From Pseudomonas sp. W4I3 (lineage in GTDB: Bacteria > Pseudomonadota > Gammaproteobacteria > Pseudomonadales > Pseudomonadaceae): a DNA stretch of 64,000 nt. A model generated the notes under the pieces. It ran no database searches. It was not told the DNA's origin and saw nothing but the letters and a program-made list of their open reading frames with translations. The DNA lies in the NCBI RefSeq assembly GCF_030816195.1, contig NZ_JAUSXS010000001.1, forward strand, positions 5,045,501 to 5,109,500, read 5' to 3'. This document shows, in pieces, positions 58,232 through 64,000 of the stretch (position 1 is the stretch's first letter; every line of letters begins with the position of its first letter). A program made the position numbers and the translations under genes.

Positions 58232-59160
58232 AGGCCCACCAACTCGCGAACGAAGCTCAAACCCTTCTCAGAGCCCACCAGCAAGACACCGGCGCACAGC
58301 ACCCACTCATGCCCTGGGGCGTCGCCCGCCAACAGTGCCTGGCGCAGCTCGGTGGCATTGCCTGGGCCGATCAGGCGGGCGCGCATGCTGCTGTCAGGGT
58401 TACCACCGGCGAGCATGGCTTTCAGATCGGCCAGTTGCTGGTCACGGCCCTGCTGTTGAGCCGCCTTGCGGCTGGCCAACGCGGCAAGGTCGCCCATGGG
58501 CGAGCTGTCGGCCGCGTAGCTCTCCAGGACGGCGAGCTGGCCAGACATAGATTGCTGCGCGGCCTTGACCACGGTGCAACGCTCCAGAGGCAACGACTGC
58601 CAACGCGGCAAGGTGCCGGCGGCGGGAATCTCCCACTTTTCCGTCTCCAGCTTGGACAGGTGTCGTGCGCGGCGTTCGGTTCGCACCAGGTCGGGCATCG
58701 GCAATAAGGCATTGAAGCGCGCCAGGCTGTTGGCCAACTGATCAAAGCGCGTGGCCAGGAACATCAGGCACAGGGCGAACTGGGGGCCATCCGGACGGCC
58801 GGTGTCGCTCACGTCCACCAGTTTGCTGGCCAACTGCTGCAGCAAGTTCGGCGCTGACAGAAAACGCTGATAACCGCGGCCCTGGCCAATGCCACTTTGA
58901 AAAGGCGTCACCACCAGGCACGCCGGGGCGTCTCCCATCTGATCAGCGAGTGCCCCACGGCCTGCGGCGATCGCACCCTGGGCGGCACCACCCACTGGCC
59001 CCGGGCTGGTAGTAGTCTTGCCGTCGAGGTCAGCCAGGCGCTTGGCCGTGTTGGCCAGCTCGCCGCCGGCCAAGCCCTGGGCGGCCGACAGCTGCCCCAT
59101 CCATTTGGTGGCTTGGGCAGGCCAGCGCATCGTCACTGGCGACCAGCTCACGTCAGGCAT
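58228..59160 (-). CDS. Phage tail-region protein of unknown function
   Basis: 310 aa. Start chosen at ATG 59160 (MPDVSWSPVTMRWPAQ), just inside the end of the fibre-assembly gene. The N-terminal 120 residues are alanine/glycine-rich, and the rest is helical (ARFNALLPMPDLVRTERRARH and AALASRKAAQQQGRDQQLAD). It lies where other phages carry a DNA-circularisation or tail-assembly protein, but I do not recognise it. Confidence 0.55.
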   Translation of the reverse strand: MPDVSWSPVTMRWPAQATKWMGQLSAAQGLAGGELANTAKRLADLDGKTTTSPGPVGGAAQGAIAAGRGALADQMGDAPACLVVTPFQSGIGQGRGYQRFLSAPNLLQQLASKLVDVSDTGRPDGPQFALCLMFLATRFDQLANSLARFNALLPMPDLVRTERRARHLSKLETEKWEIPAAGTLPRWQSLPLERCTVVKAAQQSMSGQLAVLESYAADSSPMGDLAALASRKAAQQQGRDQQLADLKAMLAGGNPDSSMRARLIGPGNATELRQALLAGDAPGHEWVLCAGVLLVGSEKGLSFVRELVGL

Positions 59161-59791
59161 TTGGCAGCACCAGGGCAGGCAGTTCAGCCACCAGCTCGGC
59201 GCCGGTCGGGGTCTTGCGCTTGCCCTGCTCGATGGCCGCCAACTGGTCGTAGCAGTAGGCCCAGCACAACGAGCGCCAGGTACGAAACGCCACGCCGTCG
59301 GCTTGGAACTTGAGCACCGCCGGTTCATCCGCGTAACTGATCGCGTCCTTCAAGTCGGTATATCCGGCCGTCTTGGCAGTTTGATCCAGGAACAGTTGTA
59401 CGCTTGTCACAAGCCCCGCTTTTACCTGTTCCCAGGTCAATGGTGGCGGGTCCAGTGCGACGGGGCGGCCTTTGGCGGCCTGAATTACTTTACCTTGCGC
59501 CTGGGCGGCGAACAGGGCCTGGTATTCCGCCTGGGTAATCTCTAGCAACTGTTCCGCTGGCGGAAGATTGCAGTCGGGGTTCGGTATTTTTATCAAGGGC
59601 GGCTTGGCTTTTGGATCTTTGACCTTAATAACCGGCGCGCTTCCCGTTGAGCCTTCCGGCGCCATCCAGTCAGGGTCCGGGATGCTGATCACGGGGTGCT
59701 TCCACTTCGGATCAGCGATAAGAACAGTGCGCTCCCCGTGGGCGCGGGTATCGTAAAAACCGGCTGTTGCAGCGTGAAAATAGATGCTCAT
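59153..59791 (-). CDS. Tail fibre assembly-like protein
   Basis: 212 aa. It begins MSIYFHAATAGFYDTRAHG, typical of Tfa-like chaperones that immediately follow tail fibre genes. Residues 25-80 repeat a short unit (DPKWKHPVISI, PDPDWMAPEG, KDPKAKPPLIKI, PNPDCNLPP). It starts two bases after the fibre gene and overlaps the next gene by eight bases. Confidence 0.75.
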   Translation of the reverse strand: MSIYFHAATAGFYDTRAHGERTVLIADPKWKHPVISIPDPDWMAPEGSTGSAPVIKVKDPKAKPPLIKIPNPDCNLPPAEQLLEITQAEYQALFAAQAQGKVIQAAKGRPVALDPPPLTWEQVKAGLVTSVQLFLDQTAKTAGYTDLKDAISYADEPAVLKFQADGVAFRTWRSLCWAYCYDQLAAIEQGKRKTPTGAELVAELPALVLPNA

Positions 59792-59793
59792 GA

Positions 59794-62430
59794 TTAGTAG
59801 CCTGTGGCCTCCCAGTAGATGTCATCGGGCGAATTGAAAGGTCCGGAAATCACCGAGAACTGAGAATTGCTGACGATCAGGGTGTTGGTACCGGTGGAAG
59901 TATCGGAATAAAAGACGCTGGTCCTGGATGCGACCAAAGACGTGCAGCGGTTTGGGAACGCGATTGGGAAACTACGGTGGGTCACCGTGTCCGAAGCGCC
60001 GAGCGTGAGACCCCATTGCTTGATGAGACCGGTTTGCGCACATTTCCACCAGCCGCTTGGTCCCAGTGACGCTGTGTTTTTCAATACCGCGCCGGGTACA
60101 TCAGGTGTCGCCTGCGGCAAGTTAGTGAGCCCCGCTGCGCTACCGAAATAGGCACCGGCCACGGACAGGTTGCCGCCCTCAGTCAGGGTCATGGCGTTGT
60201 TGGTTAAACCAACATGGGTCACCACTTGTGCAGGTGTACTGGCCCCGCCGCCGGCGTAGGCTTCCATCGAAGCCAAATGCCGCTCATTCCACTTAGTGGC
60301 TCGCCAAACCATGTAGGCATAGCTATTAACGGGACAGTCCAACTGCATTGCAGGCCACCTGCTGCGCCAATCAACAAACCCACCACCCAGTTGAGGAAAA
60401 TCAAACCGTGCAGTGCCCGTCAGCGTGCCGCCTGCCAGCGGCAATTTAGAACCGTCGGCGATCGCAATGTTTTGGCTGCCATCAAACTCCACGCCATTGA
60501 TCAGTCGAGGGGTGGCCAGTTTGGAAGCGCTGCCCGCGTTCCCAGACACTGCAATGTTATAGGTGCCTGACAGACGCGCAGCGGGAACAGTGCCCAGGGC
60601 AAGCGCACCGGCGTTTAAGCCGCCCAGCGATCCACCGTCGCCGATGTACGAGCCCTTGATGGTGAGAGAGCCAGAACCATCGAAGGTAAATGCATTGTTG
60701 GCCCAACCTACGTGCATCACCACGGTGGGCTGAGATGTCGAAGAACCACCGGCGTAGACCTCCATGGCCGCCAGGTGGCGGTCCCCCCAGCACGTGCCCC
60801 GCCATACTTGGTAGGCCGCAGTGTTGGTGGGGCAAGTGATCTGCAAAGCCGCGCTGCGCTCCTTCCAATCCACAAAGGAACCCGCCATGGCTGGGAAGTC
60901 AGCATAGAGCGAGCCGCTCAGTGTCCCGCCAGTCAGCGGAAGCTTTCCGTCGTCGGTGATTTGAATATCTTTTGAGCCGTCGAACAGCGTGTTGTTGATG
61001 CGCCGAGCAGATTCAAACCGGCTTGCCGTCTTGGCATTACCGGTCACGCTGATGTCATATGTGCCAGTTAGGCGGCCCTTGGGTACCGTCCCGGTCGTAA
61101 TCTCGCTCGCATTCAAACTCTGCAGCAACGCCCCGCTGCCCTTGTAGCGGCCGAGTATCGCCAGATCACCGCTACCTTCGAACGTGAAAGCATTAAGTTT
61201 TGGATGGACATGTAGCACCACCGAGGGGATGGAATCTTTGGAGCCTCCGGAGTAAACATCCATCGCGGCTAGATCACGTTCCTCCCAGTTGGTACCTTTC
61301 CATATGGAATAGGCATATTGATTGACTGGGCAATCAATCTGCAGGGCCGGGGTTCTTTTCCACCAATCAACAAAGCCGCCACCCATTGCAGGGAAGTCAG
61401 CGCGGATGCCCCCAGCCATCGTGCCACCGGTGAGGGGCAACTTTGTGCTGTCCTCTACCGTCACGTCCGTCGAACCATCAAATGCCACGCCGTTGATCTT
61501 GCGAGGATTGCTCAACTTGTCTGCATTGCCCGAGCGCAGTTGCGGGTAATGACCGACCTGAGCGGCGAAATGGTCAACCAGCGGCCCATCTATTTCGGCA
61601 ACTTTGCGCAGATCCGTGACCAGCCCAGAGCTTGCAATATGCCCCAACTGAATGCAGTAATTGCGCGTTCCAGCGGCGTCCGTGTAGTCGACCTGGTTAG
61701 GATCAAAAACCACTTTCCAGCTTGCCACTACATCGTTAAGTTCCCGGCGCAACGAAACGTGCAGCCACACCGGCGCTGGAGCGCTGGCAGGTGCGATCTG
61801 ATAAGCACTCGTCAGCTCTAAGCGGATGCCTTCGATGTAGGCCAGTCCTGGTCTGAGCTGATACCAGGTCCCGACCTTCTCCACCTGCCAGCCGCTGCGG
61901 TAGAAGCACGCACGGCCAAACACGTCACGATTGCTCAACCGCTCGCGTTCATCAATTCCCTTGAGGCGCACGGTGAAGTCGTGCTGCCAGGTGCTGGCAT
62001 CGATCGTGATACCGGTCAGCGCCTGGGCACCGTCGAACACCACCAGGATGTTGCGGGTGACGTTGTTGCCGATCTGCTGCGGCGGAATATTCTTGCGCTT
62101 CTGCTGCAGCGGGACATAGGCCACGGCCAGGAGGACATTCTCGGCGGTTTCCAGGCCGATCCAGTTCCAGTCAAAATCCCCGATCTCGCTGCCCAGCATC
62201 GAGCTGTAGACCACCTGATTCGGGTTTACAAAGCCGATGTTCTGTTGCGGAATCGTGTAAGTGTGGACGATCTGCGCCGCCGGCGGCTTTGGCGCGGCAC
62301 GATTGACTGGGCCGTTCGGGTCCAGTCCGGGCACGTTGGCGAAGACAAAGCGTACGACCTCGAGGCGCTGTTGTGCGCCCAGTTTTTGGGCGATCAGGCT
62401 TTCGCCTGCAAGGGTAATACTGGCTCCCAT
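59794..62430 (-). CDS. Tail fibre protein with a triplicated internal module
   Basis: 878 aa. The N-terminal 300 residues (MGASITLAGESLIAQKLGA...) are the DUF3751-type domain that attaches fibres to the baseplate. Three tandem copies of a module of about 165 residues follow, starting near residues 311, 475 and 640 (KINGVAFDGST, RINNTLFDGSK, LINGVEFDGSQ), each with KLPL(T/A)GGT, a GG/GSFVDW segment, and a (H/R)LAxMEVYAGG-like stretch. The C-terminal 85 residues (GWWKCAQTGLIKQWG...) are the collagen-like/gp53-type receptor-binding tip. It precedes its Tfa gene. The third copy is shorter at its end. Confidence 0.85.
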   Translation of the reverse strand: MGASITLAGESLIAQKLGAQQRLEVVRFVFANVPGLDPNGPVNRAAPKPPAAQIVHTYTIPQQNIGFVNPNQVVYSSMLGSEIGDFDWNWIGLETAENVLLAVAYVPLQQKRKNIPPQQIGNNVTRNILVVFDGAQALTGITIDASTWQHDFTVRLKGIDERERLSNRDVFGRACFYRSGWQVEKVGTWYQLRPGLAYIEGIRLELTSAYQIAPASAPAPVWLHVSLRRELNDVVASWKVVFDPNQVDYTDAAGTRNYCIQLGHIASSGLVTDLRKVAEIDGPLVDHFAAQVGHYPQLRSGNADKLSNPRKINGVAFDGSTDVTVEDSTKLPLTGGTMAGGIRADFPAMGGGFVDWWKRTPALQIDCPVNQYAYSIWKGTNWEERDLAAMDVYSGGSKDSIPSVVLHVHPKLNAFTFEGSGDLAILGRYKGSGALLQSLNASEITTGTVPKGRLTGTYDISVTGNAKTASRFESARRINNTLFDGSKDIQITDDGKLPLTGGTLSGSLYADFPAMAGSFVDWKERSAALQITCPTNTAAYQVWRGTCWGDRHLAAMEVYAGGSSTSQPTVVMHVGWANNAFTFDGSGSLTIKGSYIGDGGSLGGLNAGALALGTVPAARLSGTYNIAVSGNAGSASKLATPRLINGVEFDGSQNIAIADGSKLPLAGGTLTGTARFDFPQLGGGFVDWRSRWPAMQLDCPVNSYAYMVWRATKWNERHLASMEAYAGGGASTPAQVVTHVGLTNNAMTLTEGGNLSVAGAYFGSAAGLTNLPQATPDVPGAVLKNTASLGPSGWWKCAQTGLIKQWGLTLGASDTVTHRSFPIAFPNRCTSLVASRTSVFYSDTSTGTNTLIVSNSQFSVISGPFNSPDDIYWEATGY

Positions 62431-62439
62431 AAGAGGCTC

Positions 62440-62964
62440 CTACAGGCTGGCAATCAGCGTTTGCTGATCGTCGTTAAAGTCAGCCGCGACGATGCGCAGC
62501 GATACGGGGGTGAGGGTCACGAAGTCATAGCGCCGGCAGGTTCGGCCGTACTGCTGTATCAGCACGCGCAGCAGCTCCGGGTTCTGCGACAACTGGGAAT
62601 CGGAAAGGCGCAGCATCACCACGTCCCAGTCCCGATCGGGCATGCGTTCGTCAATCTCGACATAACCCACGCCCAGGCGCTGCAGGATGCGTTTGAGCCC
62701 GGCCGTGCTGCCGGCGTCGACGGCATTGATGAAGGCGAACTTGACGCGAAGTCGGTACAGGCTTTCGGGTTCGTCCTTGAAACGGCTGATATCCCGTTGC
62801 CAGGCCAGCAGGTCCAGCACGGTCAAGTGGCAGGTGTCAGCATCCATCTGCATCAACGGCCATTGCAGCCAACCTTCGACTTTCTCCCACCAGGACTGGG
62901 CGGCTGCTTTCAGCTTGGCCAACTGCGGGCCATCGAGCCAGAAGGGCAAATTGAGCTTGATCAT
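62440..62964 (-). CDS. Phage tail protein I
   Basis: 174 aa, gpI-like baseplate wedge protein. QRDISRFKDEPESLYRLRVKFAFINAVDAG (in part RFKDEPESLYRLRVKFAF) and the C-terminal RRYDFVTLTPVSLRIVA match tail protein I. Its start overlaps the baseplate J gene by four bases (ATGA). Confidence 0.78.
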   Translation of the reverse strand: MIKLNLPFWLDGPQLAKLKAAAQSWWEKVEGWLQWPLMQMDADTCHLTVLDLLAWQRDISRFKDEPESLYRLRVKFAFINAVDAGSTAGLKRILQRLGVGYVEIDERMPDRDWDVVMLRLSDSQLSQNPELLRVLIQQYGRTCRRYDFVTLTPVSLRIVAADFNDDQQTLIASL

Positions 62965-64000
62965 GCCGGCACCACCTGCAGGCTTTTGATCCTGGGAATG
63001 CTCAGCTCTGACACGATGTCGGCATTGTCGAAATGCAGCGACTCAATTCCGGGGAACTGCTGGTGGAGTTCTTCGCCCAGGCGGCTGAATGAAAACCGCG
63101 ACTGGGGGTAGGTCAGCGTTGGCTGATAGTCACCGGTGCCGCTCTCGCGGAACGCCGCACGGATGAACTGCTCCACCTCGGCCTGCAGCTTGGTGCGTTG
63201 CTCGACAGTCAGTAACGGCCGCGACCACAGGGTGAGGCTCAAGGCGTGCTGGGTTTCTGGCATGACCATCACCAGTAGATCATCACCGTGGCCATGGTTG
63301 CCCTGGTCGCGGATATGCGCATTGATTTGCTCCAGGTAAGTCGCCGCCGGAACGTCTGCATCGAACAGCACGTAGGCATTGGCGCTGCCCGGGCCACGCG
63401 GCGCGCCGTGCAGGAAATAAACGCCATCCGGCCGAACGCCCGGGAAAGCCGAAATCATGGCGCGGTACACCGAGTCGGTGTGCCACTGGTTGACCGCCGA
63501 GAACTGGTTGCGCACGCGCAAACGCAGCTGTTCGTCCGGCTCAGAATCTGCACCTGGTGCAATCAGCCAGCCGTCCGCGTTCACCACCTGGACGATGCCG
63601 GCGATGGGCACCGGCATGATTGCGTAGTAACCCGGGGCCAGGTTGTAACCGCTGCCCACGTCCTCGGCTTCTACCGGGACTTCCAGCTGCAGCACGCCGT
63701 CCGCAAAGGTCACGGCCTGGGTAGTGATCAACTGGTAGATATGCCCGTTGATCGCTGCGGACTGCACCCGCACACCGGCCGGCAGTTCCAGCGCGCCACC
63801 TGGTACATCGCGGGTAAACAACAGAGTCCCTTTAGCCTTGGTCGCACCCTTGCGCTCGACGTTGACCGCCCAGGCCAGCATGTCCAGCCACTTGTCGCGT
63901 GCGGTTTTGACAAAGAAATTCGGCAGGATCGTGCCGCTGACGAAGTTGATCAGCCACAGCACCGGCTTAGTCACCAGGGCGGTAATCACCCGCCAGAACG
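62961..64000 (-). CDS. Baseplate J family protein (5' end outside the window)
   Basis: At least 346 residues; the frame is open to the right edge (FWR precedes VITALVTK...), so the N-terminus lies beyond 64000. The internal GTG at 63989 is not a true start. DMLAWAVNVERKGATKAKGTLLF, VPVEAEDVGSGYNLAPG and SAFPGVRPDGVYFLHG are typical of baseplate J/XkdT-type proteins. It heads the visible tail module. Confidence 0.85.
   Translation of the reverse strand, partial: FWRVITALVTKPVLWLINFVSGTILPNFFVKTARDKWLDMLAWAVNVERKGATKAKGTLLFTRDVPGGALELPAGVRVQSAAINGHIYQLITTQAVTFADGVLQLEVPVEAEDVGSGYNLAPGYYAIMPVPIAGIVQVVNADGWLIAPGADSEPDEQLRLRVRNQFSAVNQWHTDSVYRAMISAFPGVRPDGVYFLHGAPRGPGSANAYVLFDADVPAATYLEQINAHIRDQGNHGHGDDLLVMVMPETQHALSLTLWSRPLLTVEQRTKLQAEVEQFIRAAFRESGTGDYQPTLTYPQSRFSFSRLGEELHQQFPGIESLHFDNADIVSELSIPRIKSLQVVPA

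Noticed and set aside
63989..64000. GTG 63989 as the true start of the baseplate J gene
   Set aside because: The frame continues without a stop to the window edge, and family members have further N-terminal residues.

Overview
The window is a piece of a Pseudomonas chromosome, most likely from the P. fluorescens group. This rests on the order oprF–sigX–cmpX–crfX at the left end, the ppsA/ppsR pair, the prpB-prpC-acnD-prpF-prpD operon with a GntR-type regulator, thrH, a [4Fe-4S]-type cysH, and many copies of the REP sequences typical of this group (GTGGGAGGGGGCTTGC and GTAGGAGCGAGCTTGC types).

Bases 1-41.5 kb are core or lightly accessory chromosome. In order they hold: the oprF-sigX-cmpX-crfX envelope-stress locus; a ZntB-like transporter, rraA and a hydrolase; ppsA and divergent ppsR; a MocR regulator facing a five-gene operon (EamA exporter, a JAMM/ubiquitin-like/E1/rhodanese fusion, a cysteine-synthase-like enzyme, a serine acetyltransferase-like enzyme, and AlaX); the 2-methylcitrate operon; a retropepsin-like protease/transglutaminase-like membrane protein/ATP-grasp ligase trio; pabB; a higBA-type toxin-antitoxin pair; thrH; cysH; an NCS1 permease with a racemase; a LysR/SDR pair; and small envelope genes, a cytochrome c, an HxlR regulator and chrA.

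From about 41.6 kb the sequence changes to lower-GC mobile DNA. A 27-bp direct repeat that contains the last 23 nt of a tRNA-Ser-like gene lies at 41.66 and 52.07 kb, each copy beside a terminator hairpin. Between the copies are a tyrosine integrase, a possible SOS box, an orphan Cas2/VapD-like protein next to a small repeat protein, a serine recombinase with a candidate res site, a HEPN-like protein, a degraded PAPS-reductase-like phage gene, a second (frameshifted) integrase and a protein with a PD-(D/E)XK nuclease signature.

Right of the second repeat come a 302-bp element bounded by 20-bp perfect inverted repeats and carrying eleven copies of GGTAAT/ATTACC, a small ORF, a low-GC SIR2-domain gene followed by a one-pass membrane protein (possible antiphage cargo), and a minus-strand phage or tailocin tail module (baseplate J, tail protein I, a tail fibre with a triplicated internal module, fibre assembly, and hub/spike genes) that runs off the right edge. 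The intact tRNA-Ser is predicted to lie beyond the window.

Three genes (cmpX, a HAD phosphatase, the second integrase) are each broken by a single extra base in or beside a short run of identical bases, in otherwise intact reading frames. This may be a sequencing artefact. The best candidates for little-described biology are the JAMM-UBL-E1-rhodanese cysteine operon, the GGTAAT inverted-repeat element, and the SIR2/membrane and nuclease-like cargo genes.
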